Assembly: GCF_015100395.1 (NCBI RefSeq)
Contig: NZ_AP022847.1
Coordinates: 994,501-1,058,500, forward strand
From: Nitrosophilus alvini
GTDB taxonomy: Bacteria; Campylobacterota; Campylobacteria; Campylobacterales; Nitratiruptoraceae
Direction of reading: 5' to 3'
DNA: 64,000 nucleotides
Below, one piece after another: positions 25,172 through 33,706 of the stretch (position 1 is the stretch's first letter; each line of letters starts with the position of its first letter). Position numbers and translations under genes: made by a program. Under the pieces are notes generated by a model. It saw nothing but the letters and a program-made list of their open reading frames with translations. It had not been told where the DNA came from and ran no database searches.

Positions 25172-26278
25172 TCAAGCCTTTGGAATTTCTATATTATGAT
25201 CTTCGATAAAACCTCTTTCAATATTTTTATGACAAGCCTTACAATTTGAAGATTTTTTTACACTTTTTGACCTGAATATACGTTCCGGAATATTTTTATG
25301 TTTCTCTTTCCAGTAAGATGTCTCGGTAATAGATATTATATCCTTTTTGCCCGTTAATGACTCCTTTATATAAAATGCAGCCTCTTTTGTTGATACATCT
25401 GCAGAATTTTCTACTAAAAAAGACTCTATTTTCTCTTTATCCTCTCTATCCAAAGAGGCATCATCGCCGAAATGGTCTTCCAGACCGGCCATTACTTTTT
25501 TCCATGAATTAGAAGGAAGTAAAAATGGTGGATACAGAGTGTGACACGAAGCACACTCTTCCACAAAAAGAGAGTTTTCTTTTTCAAAATCTATCACTGA
25601 AAAACGACTTTTGGTAAAGATCGAGTCTGACCAAAAAATATAAATCGGAAATATTAAAGAAAAAGTTAAAAAAACTGCAGCAAAAAGCTTCTGAAAAGCG
25701 TTCAGTTTAGAATCTTCGGCCCTTATATTTTTATATCCGTTTATCATAGAGCTTACCGTCCCGGTCTCTTTATGTAAAACCCAGTCAACAAAGAGACCTA
25801 CAAGATGCATAGATATCAATATAAAAAGTATATTTACAAAAAATTCATGTATTTCCTCAAACAGATCCATCTCTTTGAAAAAAGAGTTATTAAGAAAAGC
25901 AAAGATCCCTCGTCCCTCCTGCACCCCGTATGCCAATATCCCGCTTGTCACAGATAAAAAAGCCGTTATCAATATTGCTGCCATTACAAAAGAGGCTGCG
26001 GGATTATGTCCCGCAAAAGTATTTTTAGAATGTACTGTTGCTTTTATAAACTCAACTAAATCATTCAAGCCAAGAGGCCAGTCGGAAAACCTGGAGTATT
26101 TTGGGCCTATAAATCCCCAAATAAATCGAAAAAACAAAAGTATACCCACACCATAACCAAAAGCTACATGAATCTTCAATAGATTCTCAATCTCCGAAGA
26201 GAAAAAAGAGAATACAATATATGAAGCAAGCATCCAATGGAAAAGCCTTGTCGGTAATGTCCAGATATACGCTCTCAA
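25172..26278 (-). CDS. Cytochrome b561 domain fused to a diheme cytochrome c (DHC-like)
   Basis: A 368-residue fusion. Residues 1-180 form a four-helix b561-type domain (helices near 12-28, 38-58, 95-117, 143-166) with candidate heme ligands such as His14, His37, His91 and His158. A fifth helix (about 199-217) leads into a periplasmic domain with two CxxCH heme c motifs (Cys242-His246, Cys346-His350). That domain is clearly paralogous to the separate DHC encoded just upstream (shared ECxSCH and LEDHFGxDASL). The protein probably passes electrons from quinol to periplasmic heme proteins. It lies 23 bases after the DHC gene. Confidence 0.88.
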   Translation of the reverse strand: MRAYIWTLPTRLFHWMLASYIVFSFFSSEIENLLKIHVAFGYGVGILLFFRFIWGFIGPKYSRFSDWPLGLNDLVEFIKATVHSKNTFAGHNPAASFVMAAILITAFLSVTSGILAYGVQEGRGIFAFLNNSFFKEMDLFEEIHEFFVNILFILISMHLVGLFVDWVLHKETGTVSSMINGYKNIRAEDSKLNAFQKLFAAVFLTFSLIFPIYIFWSDSIFTKSRFSVIDFEKENSLFVEECASCHTLYPPFLLPSNSWKKVMAGLEDHFGDDASLDREDKEKIESFLVENSADVSTKEAAFYIKESLTGKKDIISITETSYWKEKHKNIPERIFRSKSVKKSSNCKACHKNIERGFIEDHNIEIPKA

Positions 26279-26301
26279 ATCATCTCCTTAAAATAAAAAA
26301 A

Positions 26302-26982
26302 TCAGTCGTCCCATTTTCCGTAATTTGGAATAAAAATATCTCTTTCAGAATAGATGCCATCCTGTGCCCTTTTATGGCATGCACCACAGTTTGCTATACT
26401 TTTTACCTCTTTTTGTGTTACGAGTTCTGCCGGTATTTTTCTATGCTCTTTTTTAAAATAGTATGTTTCGCTGATTCTTAGAGGAGTCTCATATCCAGCG
26501 ATACTTTTTGCAATCTCCTTAAACTCACCTCTAACCCTTTTAGAATCTGCAGCATTTTTCATTAGATACTCATAAACTTTTTTATACTCTTCTCCTTCCA
26601 AAGAAGCGTCCGTTCCAAAGTGATCTTCAAGAGTTTGCATCATCTTTTCCCAGGATCTTTTTAACAAAAATTCCGGTTGATACGCCATATGACACGAACC
26701 GCACTCTTCTTTATAAAGTCTGTATTCCTGACTGGTTTTAGTTACATTTTCATACTTTTTTATTCTCTTTGATTCTTTATAATCATCTTCATCATTTTCA
26801 TCATCTTCATGCTCGTTGTCTTCTGCATACCTTGATTTCAGTCTGTATTCATGTTTTTGTTCATATATAGAACGCTCTTTTTTTATCCTGTCTCTTTTAT
26901 ATTCATCATCATCCGCTATGATTGAAACACCACTGCCCAAAAACACCCCTGCAACTATTACAAATATCAGATACTTTTTCAT
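26302..26982 (-). CDS. Diheme cytochrome c (DHC family)
   Basis: A 226-residue periplasmic cytochrome with a signal peptide (about 1-23). A highly charged, low-complexity segment of about 55 residues (acidic run EDNEHEDDENDEDD) precedes two heme c sites, CGSCH (94-98) and CGACH (199-203). The C-terminal portion, ending in RDIFIPNYG, matches the DHC family found with SHP and b561 in proteobacterial operons. It follows the SHP gene after 15 bases. The charged insertion is odd and could mediate docking or metal binding. Confidence 0.88.
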   Translation of the reverse strand: MKKYLIFVIVAGVFLGSGVSIIADDDEYKRDRIKKERSIYEQKHEYRLKSRYAEDNEHEDDENDEDDYKESKRIKKYENVTKTSQEYRLYKEECGSCHMAYQPEFLLKRSWEKMMQTLEDHFGTDASLEGEEYKKVYEYLMKNAADSKRVRGEFKEIAKSIAGYETPLRISETYYFKKEHRKIPAELVTQKEVKSIANCGACHKRAQDGIYSERDIFIPNYGKWDD

Positions 26983-26997
26983 CTTCTCCTCCTTTTT

Positions 26998-27402
26998 TTA
27001 TTTTGATAGTATAAACATAAGCACATCGCCCTTTTCCTGCGCCGTTCCCTCTCTTTTGTAAACATCTTTAAAATTTCTTTTAAGCCACTTTTTCACCTTT
27101 TTAACACTGCTAAGTCGCTTTGGATTAACCTTTGGAGAAAGAGGCTCTAAATTTTTCCCTGTAAATATATTTTCACCCGGCTTTGTTAAATCATCCGTAT
27201 GACAACTGGCACATGAAATCTCTTTACCTCTTTTTCCAATATGTTTTGAAAAGAAAATCTTTTCACCTCTTTTTGCATCGAAACCTTTAAAATTGTGATT
27301 CTCCTTTTTTGCTATCTCTTCAAGCATTTGCATATAACTCTCAATCGGCGAAGCTACGGCAAATGAAAATAGAGTGACAAAAAGAGTCGCAACTTTCTTC
27401 AT
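26998..27402 (-). CDS. SHP-type monoheme cytochrome c (DUF1924)
   Basis: A 134-residue secreted cytochrome. Signal peptide MKKVATLFVTLFSFAVASP, then FDAKRGEKIFFSKHIGKRGKEISCASCH with one heme site (64-68), then NPKRLSSVKKVKKWLKRNFKDVYKREGT, matching the DUF1924/sphaeroides heme protein family. SHP proteins bind O2 or NO at a heme with a labile ligand and receive electrons from DHC and b561; the physiological role is unsettled. It is the first gene of a six-gene operon. RBS AGGAGG lies just before ATG 27402. Confidence 0.88.
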   Translation of the reverse strand: MKKVATLFVTLFSFAVASPIESYMQMLEEIAKKENHNFKGFDAKRGEKIFFSKHIGKRGKEISCASCHTDDLTKPGENIFTGKNLEPLSPKVNPKRLSSVKKVKKWLKRNFKDVYKREGTAQEKGDVLMFILSK

Positions 27403-27732
27403 CTTTTCCTCCTTATATTTCAGTTCTAAACTTTCTGTCGCTAAATAAAATTATCTCTGAAAAAAATCAAAAATTTATAGATAGTTTCTTGACAATTTCT
27501 TTACACTCTAAAACTAGAAAGCTCTATAAAAGTCTCATAAAAACCTATATATTTCTATAAACTGTTCCCTGATCTAAAGTATTTTCAAAATCGTTTTTTG
27601 ATATGATAAAAAAGCTACTGCAACGAAAAGATATTATGAAAGCATGGAAAAATTGAGCAAAAAAATTTTGACCGTTTTGTCATATAAATATATTTTCTAA
27701 AATCAAAAAACCGTTATATTTAAGGATATATC
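27403..27732. other. 330-base divergent regulatory spacer
   Basis: This gene-free region separates the cytochrome/two-component operon (leftward) from the MTAN-SDR genes (rightward). It contains the tandem 11-bp repeat at 27485-27506 and a minus-strand TATAAA just left of it. The right half (27520-27720) is AT-rich with no ORF or RNA fold that I recognise. Confidence 0.55.
27485..27506. promoter_or_regulatory. Tandem 11-bp direct repeat, candidate response-regulator box
   Basis: TTTCTTGACAA and TTTCTTTACAC stand head to tail at 27485-27495 and 27496-27506 (9 of 11 identical). The one-helical-turn spacing is the classic OmpR-family dimer site. On the minus strand a TATAAA follows five bases beyond the box, so a bound activator would cover the -35 region of the SHP operon, whose own last genes encode an OmpR-type regulator. 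The link is inference. Confidence 0.5.
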
Positions 27733-28290
27733 TTGATCTACATTGTAACTGCTCTTTATGCCGAAGCAGTACCCGTCATTGAGAAGTTTTCCCTAAAACC
27801 TGTTCAAAAAAAGCCCTTTGCACTCTTTGCAACTGAAAATATAGCTCTTGTAGTATCAGGTATAGGCAAGATATCTGCCGCAGCGGCTGTAGCACATATA
27901 TTGACCATTTATCCTTCAGAAAAAGGCAAAATTTTCAACATAGGTATCGCCGCAGGCAGAGAATCTTTCGATATAGGTGAAATAGTTTGTATTGAAAAAT
28001 CGGTAGATAGCTGTTCAAATAAGGTTTTTCATTTAAAGCCAACACCAAAAATAAAAAAAGCATCATGCATAACTGTTTCTACTGAAATGAAAAAGACAAT
28101 AAAATATGATCTGGCGGATATGGAAGCAAGTGCGATTGTTGAAGTTGCCAAAAAATTTAGAATCCAACCTGTTTTATTAAAAGTCATTTCCGACCATTTT
28201 GAACCAGAAAAAATAAAGAAAGAGAGCGTTTCTGATTTGATATTAAAAAATATGAATATTATTGAAAAGCTTTTAAAGGAATACTTATGA
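27733..28290 (+). CDS. Short MTA/SAH-nucleosidase-like (phosphorylase superfamily) protein
   Basis: A 185-residue nucleoside phosphorylase/hydrolase-fold protein. It retains the three functional positions of MTAN enzymes: Glu in ALYAEAVPVIEKF near residue 11, Met-Glu in ADMEASAIVEVAKKF and the catalytic Asp in LKVISDHFE. It is about 40 residues shorter than MTAN (near 230), having lost part of the middle. Futalosine hydrolase or MTA/SAH nucleosidase are candidates, both important in Campylobacterota menaquinone synthesis; the assignment is open. Start TTG 27733 is set by AAGGA at 27721-27725. It overlaps the SDR gene by 4 bases. Confidence 0.75.
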   Translation: MIYIVTALYAEAVPVIEKFSLKPVQKKPFALFATENIALVVSGIGKISAAAAVAHILTIYPSEKGKIFNIGIAAGRESFDIGEIVCIEKSVDSCSNKVFHLKPTPKIKKASCITVSTEMKKTIKYDLADMEASAIVEVAKKFRIQPVLLKVISDHFEPEKIKKESVSDLILKNMNIIEKLLKEYL

Positions 28291-29000
28291 AAACAGCTTT
28301 GGTAACGGGAGCAACTTCCGGTATTGGCGAAGCGATTGCTTTGAAACTGCTTGATATGAATTATAAAGTATATGGTGTTGCAAGAGATTTCGAAAAATTA
28401 ACAATAGAAGATGAAAATTTTATAAAAGTAGAACTCGATCTATCCTGCACAAAAACAGTGAATTCTGTCATATCGGATCTAAACAAACACACCCTTTTCG
28501 ACGTGCTTGTAAACAGCGCAGGGTTCGGACTGTTCGGGCCTTATGAAGATATATCTGTTGAAAGTCTTGAGCAGCTTATAGATACAAATCTCAAAGCCCC
28601 TTTGATCATTACAAAACTTCTTTTAAAAAATCTAAAAAAAACAAAAGGCTTCATTATCAATATATCATCCATAGAAGCAATTAAAAACAGCCGTTTTTCC
28701 GCTGCTTATTCTGCAACTAAAGCGGGACTCAGACACTTTAGCCTTTCTCTGTTTGAAGAGGTCAGAAAAAGCGGCGTAAAAGTTGTCAGCATAAATCCGG
28801 ATATGACAAAAACTCCCTTTTACGACGAACTTCGGTTTTCAACATCAAAAGATCCCCTAAGCTATATTACTCCAAAATGTATAAGTGACACGGTAGAGTA
28901 TATATTAACGGCAAGAGAAGGTACAGTTATTACCGATATAACACTCCGTCCTCAGATTGTAAAAATTGAAAAAAAGTCTTCTAAAGAAAATTTTTGTTAG
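28287..29000 (+). CDS. Short-chain dehydrogenase/reductase (SDR)
   Basis: A 237-residue classical SDR. It has the cofactor loop TGATSGIGEA (7-16), NSAGFG, catalytic Ser in INISSIEA and YSATKAG carrying Tyr and Lys of the active site. The basic residue in GVARDFEK after the second strand hints at NADP. Substrate unknown. It overlaps the MTAN-like gene by 4 bases (ATGA); the CDF gene follows after 33 bases, making a three-gene set. Confidence 0.9.
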   Translation: MKTALVTGATSGIGEAIALKLLDMNYKVYGVARDFEKLTIEDENFIKVELDLSCTKTVNSVISDLNKHTLFDVLVNSAGFGLFGPYEDISVESLEQLIDTNLKAPLIITKLLLKNLKKTKGFIINISSIEAIKNSRFSAAYSATKAGLRHFSLSLFEEVRKSGVKVVSINPDMTKTPFYDELRFSTSKDPLSYITPKCISDTVEYILTAREGTVITDITLRPQIVKIEKKSSKENFC

Positions 29001-29033
29001 AATTGCGGTTTTAAACTCGGCAAAGGGCATTAA

Positions 29034-29927
29034 ATGACACTGCAAAAAGGTGCAACGGTAATAGCAAGTATAGTTGCGGGAATACTTGTAATTATAAAAC
29101 TTGTTATCGGTATTATGAGCGGTTCAGTCGCCGTCTTGGCATCGGCAATTGATTCAATTTTGGATATTTTTGTATCTATGTTCAACTATTTTGCACTTCA
29201 CAATGCTGAAAAACCGCCAAGTGAAAAGTTCAATTACGGCCTTGGAAAGATAGAGGCCCTCGCCGCAGTAATAGAGGGAACAATCATAACCATGTCAGGC
29301 CTCTTTATCTTTTATGAAGCGGTAAAAAATATCATCGAACAAAAAGAGTTGTCATATCTTGGAAGCTCTATTGCGGTAATGGTCATATCGATAATACTCA
29401 CGGGTGGTCTTGTGGCATATCTCACATATGTTTATAAGAAGACTGGAAATATGGTTGTAAAATCCGATGCTCTGCACTATAAGACAGACCTTTTGAGTAA
29501 CTCCGCTGTTTTACTTTCACTTGCAATAGTATATTTTACAGATTTTCATATTATTGATGCAATATTCGGTATTCTTATCGCTATATACATAATCTATTCG
29601 GCATTTGGTCTCATAAAAGAAGGAGTTCTAATGCTTATGGATATATCTTTGGAAGAAGAGGTTGTAGAGAAAATCAGAAAAATCATAGAAGAGGAACCTG
29701 AAATTACAGACTATCACTATTTAAAAACCAGAAAATCAGGACCTTTCAATTTTGTAGACGTTCATCTTGTTTTTACTCCTGAAATTCCTTTGCTTGCTGC
29801 TCACAAAGTTTCTGACAAAATAGAAGAGGAGATAAAAAAGATAGATCCGAATGCAAAATGGCACATAACAATCCATCTTGATCCGTATGATGATTCGATT
29901 ATGCATGCAGATGAGCAGAATCATTGA
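29034..29927 (+). CDS. Cation diffusion facilitator (CDF) metal efflux transporter
   Basis: A 297-residue CDF protein with six membrane helices (about 8-30, 38-56, 81-103, 117-138, 155-172, 177-196) and a C-terminal metallochaperone-like domain of about 90 residues. The metal site residues are visible: Asp in LASAIDSILDIFVSMFNYFAL (helix 2, DxxxD) and HxxxD in ALHYKTDLLSNSAVL (helix 5), the pattern of Zn2+/Fe2+ (FieF-like) exporters. Metal specificity is not decided by sequence alone. It ends at a bidirectional hairpin facing rny. Confidence 0.93.
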   Translation: MTLQKGATVIASIVAGILVIIKLVIGIMSGSVAVLASAIDSILDIFVSMFNYFALHNAEKPPSEKFNYGLGKIEALAAVIEGTIITMSGLFIFYEAVKNIIEQKELSYLGSSIAVMVISIILTGGLVAYLTYVYKKTGNMVVKSDALHYKTDLLSNSAVLLSLAIVYFTDFHIIDAIFGILIAIYIIYSAFGLIKEGVLMLMDISLEEEVVEKIRKIIEEEPEITDYHYLKTRKSGPFNFVDVHLVFTPEIPLLAAHKVSDKIEEEIKKIDPNAKWHITIHLDPYDDSIMHADEQNH

Positions 29928-29947
29928 TAAAAAAGTGGATTAAATTT

Positions 29948-29976
29948 AGTCGCTAGTCTAAAAAAGACTAACGACT
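29948..29976. terminator. Bidirectional hairpin between the CDF gene and rny
   Basis: AGTCG-C-TAGTCT-AAAAA-AGACTA-A-CGACT forms an eleven-pair stem with one symmetric mismatch at 29948-29976, between convergent gene ends. Beyond it leftwards (minus strand) the sequence is AT-rich. It probably terminates both transcripts. Confidence 0.72.
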
Positions 29977-29979
29977 GGA

Positions 29980-31548
29980 TTATCTGGCAAAATCTACCGC
30001 CCTACTCTCTCTTATAACGTTAACTTTTACTTCTCCTGGATATTGAACATTTCCTTCAATATCTTTGGCTATCTCTTTTGCAAGAAGCACGGCCTCGTCA
30101 TCATTGATAAGACTAGCGTTTACTATTACCCTGACTTCCCGTCCGGCGTTTATAGCATATGCCTGTTTTACACCGGGTTTATTCATAGCTATCTCTTCGA
30201 CTTCCTGGACACGTTTTAGGAAGCTTTCAAGAACTTCTCTTCTTGCACCGGGTCTGGCTGCTGAAAGAGTATCAGCCGCACAAACAGCCGCAGCTTCTAC
30301 ACTTTTAGGCTCTTCATGTCCGTGGTGTGCATAGATAGCATTTATTACAACAGGGTCTTCTTTATATCTTTTGCATATCTCTCCGCCAAGATCAACATGG
30401 CTGCCTGCATACTCATGCGTCAAAGCTTTTCCTATATCGTGAAGTAGACCTGCTCTTTTGGCAAGAGTTTCATCTCCTCCCATTTCGGCTGCCATTATAC
30501 CCGCCAAATATGCAACTTCAAGCGAATGACCAAGCGCATTTTGTCCGTAACTTGCTCTGAACTTGAGTCTTCCTATCAACTTTACAAGTTCCGGATGCAC
30601 ATGCCCTATGCCAAGGTCTATGACTATATTTTCACCCTCTTCGATAAGCTGCTCTTCAAACTCTTCTTTTACCTTTTCGTAAATCTCTTCTATACGGGCA
30701 GGCTGAATTCTGCCGTCTTCTACAAGAAGCTGTATTGTTTTTGTGGCAATTGCCCTTCTGTAGAGATTGAAGCTGCTCAATATTATTGCATTCGGCGTAT
30801 CGTCAATGATTATATCAACGCCTAAAAGCATTTCGAGAGTTTTGATGTTTCTACCCTCTTTCCCGATAATTCTTCCTTTAAGCTCGTCACTTGGAAGATT
30901 TACAACATTGATAAGCCTTTCGGCAGCAAACTCGCCGGCATATCTCGTTGTAGCCTGTGCAAGAATATAGTTGGCTCTTCTTTTTGCTTCACTTTTTGCT
31001 TCATTCTCATATTTTCTGACTATATGAGCTATATCCGCTCTAGCCTCTTCTTCCGCCTTTTGAAGAACCAGCTCTTTTGCCTCTTCAATAGTTAATCCTG
31101 CATGCTCTTCGAGAATTTTGATTGTTTCTTGAAGCTTTTGTAAATATTCCTGTTTAAGGTTCTCGACTTCCTGTTTGAGTTTTTCCGCCTCTTCTCTTTC
31201 TGATTTGATATCCTGTCTCTCAAGAGTTATGTGTTTAAGCTCGTCTTTGAACATCTGTTTCAAAGACTCCTCTTTTTTCATAAGTTCGGCAAAACGTTTA
31301 TCATACTCCTCTTTTATCTGAGAAAGTTTGTCTTCGTACTCTTTTTTTGCCTGTAGTTCAGCTTCTTTTACTTTGATCTGGGCATTTTGAAGAATAATTT
31401 CAGCTTCGTGTTCTATCGCCTTTGCTTTTGCTTTTGCCTGTTCGACATAAAGTTCATATTTGCTTCTTTCCGCTCTTTTTGCTATCAAAAAGCCTGCTGC
31501 ACCGCCAATAATGGCTGCAGAGCTTCCCACCAGTATTTCTAACCACAT
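29980..31548 (-). CDS. rny: Ribonuclease Y
   Basis: RNase Y is a membrane-anchored endoribonuclease that begins mRNA decay. The 522-residue protein has an N-terminal anchor helix (about 3-22) and a long Lys/Glu coiled-coil (25-200). A KH domain follows (DELKGRIIGKEGRNIKTLE), then an HD domain with catalytic HD in AGLLHDIGKAL and NAIYAHHGHEEP, and the family C-terminal region. The last residues SRAVDFAR are typical. Its start lies inside the 3' end of the formyl-THF cyclo-ligase gene (95-base overlap), an unusually long overlap. Confidence 0.97.
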   Translation of the reverse strand: MWLEILVGSSAAIIGGAAGFLIAKRAERSKYELYVEQAKAKAKAIEHEAEIILQNAQIKVKEAELQAKKEYEDKLSQIKEEYDKRFAELMKKEESLKQMFKDELKHITLERQDIKSEREEAEKLKQEVENLKQEYLQKLQETIKILEEHAGLTIEEAKELVLQKAEEEARADIAHIVRKYENEAKSEAKRRANYILAQATTRYAGEFAAERLINVVNLPSDELKGRIIGKEGRNIKTLEMLLGVDIIIDDTPNAIILSSFNLYRRAIATKTIQLLVEDGRIQPARIEEIYEKVKEEFEEQLIEEGENIVIDLGIGHVHPELVKLIGRLKFRASYGQNALGHSLEVAYLAGIMAAEMGGDETLAKRAGLLHDIGKALTHEYAGSHVDLGGEICKRYKEDPVVINAIYAHHGHEEPKSVEAAAVCAADTLSAARPGARREVLESFLKRVQEVEEIAMNKPGVKQAYAINAGREVRVIVNASLINDDEAVLLAKEIAKDIEGNVQYPGEVKVNVIRESRAVDFAR

Positions 31549-32110
31549 TACGGTCCCCTATCTTTTTTATTTCAAACGGGGTAATTAAAAAATCTCCTTT
31601 TACATCGTAAATATCTGTGATTTTTTCATCTATAAAACATTTTTTTATCTGGACAAATATAACGACAGGTCTGTAATTTAGTTTTGCAAAAAACCTGTCA
31701 TACATTCCTTTGCCAAATCCCAGCCTTCTAAAATCCCTGTCTACCCCGATGACAGGAACAACGGCCAAATCTATTTTTGCCAACCCGAAAAATGAGTTGG
31801 ACGGCTCTTTTATACCAAATCTTTTCTTATGAAGAGGCAATCGATATTTTACCATTTTAAAACTTTTTCCTTCCATAAACGGAACGAAAATAGTTTTTTT
31901 GCCTCGATATCTTTTAAATATCTCTGTAATATCCGGCTCAAAACTCAAAGGAGTATAAAGAAGCAGCGATTGCGGATTTATTTTATCTATAATACTTGAA
32001 AGTCTTTTATTCAACTCTTTATCAAGTTTACGTTTTTTCACTCCTCTGTTTTTTTTTAGTTTTTCTATACATTTTTGCCTGTAAATCTCTTTTTTTGATT
32101 TTTGATTCAT
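31454..32110 (-). CDS. 5-formyltetrahydrofolate cyclo-ligase
   Basis: This enzyme converts 5-formyl-THF to 5,10-methenyl-THF with ATP. The 218-residue product shows the family pattern: basic N-terminal helices, ATP-loop region VPFMEGKSFKMVKY and the signature VVPVIGVDRDFRRLGFGKGMYDRFF (GxGxGYYDR-like, here GFGKGMYDR). The natural domain ends near KGDFLITPFE; a further 35 basic and polar residues (DRNVVRNTGGKLCSHYW...) are encoded by the overlap with rny and are probably a non-conserved tail. Preceded by a 108-base spacer shared with the divergent TlpA-like gene. Confidence 0.9.
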   Translation of the reverse strand: MNQKSKKEIYRQKCIEKLKKNRGVKKRKLDKELNKRLSSIIDKINPQSLLLYTPLSFEPDITEIFKRYRGKKTIFVPFMEGKSFKMVKYRLPLHKKRFGIKEPSNSFFGLAKIDLAVVPVIGVDRDFRRLGFGKGMYDRFFAKLNYRPVVIFVQIKKCFIDEKITDIYDVKGDFLITPFEIKKIGDRNVVRNTGGKLCSHYWRCSRLFDSKKSGKKQI

Positions 32111-32218
32111 TTTTTAAGCCTTGTTTATTTATAATAATAGTTTAATTTACGTTGGATATTTTCATTGAGTAAATGCTGTTTTACTCTATTTTATCAAAAT
32201 ACATCTCAAAGGAAGAAA

Positions 32219-32818
32219 ATGAAATTTGTAAATTTATTGGCAGCAGTGGCTCTTGTAGCTTTTATAAGCGGGTGCGAAAAGAAGGAAGACGAAAGCAAAC
32301 TAGTCGCAACTCCAAAAACAGAATCAACAACTCAACAGACACAGACCCGAAAAAGTGTCGAAATGAAGTTTGTACTCAAAGATATAAACGGAAAGAGTAT
32401 CGAACTTAAAGCCGGAGATAACGGCATCGAATCGGATCAGCTCAAAGACAAAATAATTTTTCTTGACTTTTTTGCCACTTGGTGTCCCCCATGCAAAGCC
32501 TCCATACCCCATCTGGTAAACCTTCAGAACAAATACAAAGATAAGCTGGTGATTATAGGGGTCCTTCTTGAAGAAAACAAAAATCCGGAAGAGTTGAAAA
32601 GTTTTATTGAACAGTACAAAATCAACTATTTTGTCTCCAACGACTCAAATACAAACCATGCCCTTGCACAGCTTGTATATGCTGCAGTACAGGCCCCGAA
32701 AAATATGCCTATTCCTCTTATGGCTCTTTTCAAAGACGGCAAATATATAACACACTATCTGGGAGCTGTTCCCGAAGAGATGATAGAGAGCGATATCAAA
32801 AAGGCTTTGGGAGAATAG
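32219..32818 (+). CDS. TlpA/ResA-like thioredoxin-fold lipoprotein
   Basis: A 199-residue periplasmic lipoprotein. The signal ends in a lipobox ISGC, so the mature protein would be lipidated. After a charged linker comes the thioredoxin-like domain with FFATWCPPCKASIPHL (redox WCPPC), EENKNPEELKSFIEQYKINY and a cis-Pro in MPIPLMALF. TlpA/ResA-type reductants serve cytochrome c maturation or protein disulfide reduction, apt given the c-type cytochromes nearby. Start ATG 32219 follows AAAGGA at 32208-32213; an upstream in-frame start (32165) would hide the signal peptide. ftsY begins immediately after its stop. Confidence 0.9.
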   Translation: MKFVNLLAAVALVAFISGCEKKEDESKLVATPKTESTTQQTQTRKSVEMKFVLKDINGKSIELKAGDNGIESDQLKDKIIFLDFFATWCPPCKASIPHLVNLQNKYKDKLVIIGVLLEENKNPEELKSFIEQYKINYFVSNDSNTNHALAQLVYAAVQAPKNMPIPLMALFKDGKYITHYLGAVPEEMIESDIKKALGE

Positions 32819-33703
32819 ATGATAGGATTTATCAAAAAGGGGCTGAAAAAAACACTTGAAACCATAAAATCGGTAGCTCCTCAGAAAAAAGAGAAAATCG
32901 ACAAAGAGACTCTTGAAGAGATACTCATAGAAGCGGATATGGAGTATGATCTGATAGAGAAGATTCTCGATTCTCTGCCAAAAGAGATAAAAAGAGAACA
33001 ACTTGAAACTGCACTTCTATCACTCTTCAAAGAGGTTCCCGAAACTAAAATAGATGCAAAACCCTTTGTGGAGCTGATCCTCGGTGTAAACGGTGCCGGA
33101 AAAACAACTACTATAGCGAAGCTTGCCTATAGATATAAAAAGGAAGGGAAAAGTGTAATCTTGGGTGCTGCGGATACATTCAGAGCAGCTGCAATAGAAC
33201 AGCTTGTAAGATGGGCAGAAAAATTGGATATTCCCATTGTTTATACAAAACAGGGACACGATCCTTCCGCAGTGGCATTCGATACAATCGAGGCTGCAAA
33301 AGCCAGAGGTATAGACAGAGTACTTATAGATACTGCAGGAAGACTTCATACCCAGACAAACCTTGCAAATGAACTTAAAAAGATAGTCAGAGTATGCTCA
33401 AAAGCGATGCCGGAAGCTCCTCACAGAAAAATATTGATTCTTGACGGAACACAGGGAAACTCGGCAATAAACCAGGCAAAAGCCTTCAACGAGATGGTAG
33501 GTATCGACGGTATCATCATAACAAAACTTGACGGCACAGCCAAAGGAGGCGCACTTTTTAGCATATCCTACGAACTTGGTCTTCCTATACTTTTTGTCGG
33601 TGTGGGAGAAAAAAAAGAGGATTTGATAGAGTTCAGTCCCAAAGAGTTTGTCAAGACTATCCTTGATGAAATCTACACTCCAGAAGAAAAAGAAGCAAGC
33701 TGA
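32819..33703 (+). CDS. ftsY: FtsY, signal recognition particle receptor
   Basis: FtsY docks SRP-ribosome complexes at the membrane. The 294-residue protein is the short form: an N domain without the long acidic A region, then the G domain with [15 protein letters not shown] (G1), [20 protein letters not shown] (G3), [10 protein letters not shown] (G4) and [12 protein letters not shown] (G5). The first 25 residues are basic and amphipathic, fitting direct lipid contact. Its ATG directly follows the TlpA stop, and radA begins 3 bases after its own stop: three co-transcribed genes. Confidence 0.97.
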   Translation: MIGFIKKGLKKTLETIKSVAPQKKEKIDKETLEEILIEADMEYDLIEKILDSLPKEIKREQLETALLSLFKEVPETKIDAKPFVELILGVNGAGKTTTIAKLAYRYKKEGKSVILGAADTFRAAAIEQLVRWAEKLDIPIVYTKQGHDPSAVAFDTIEAAKARGIDRVLIDTAGRLHTQTNLANELKKIVRVCSKAMPEAPHRKILILDGTQGNSAINQAKAFNEMVGIDGIIITKLDGTAKGGALFSISYELGLPILFVGVGEKKEDLIEFSPKEFVKTILDEIYTPEEKEAS

Positions 33704-33706
33704 TAT

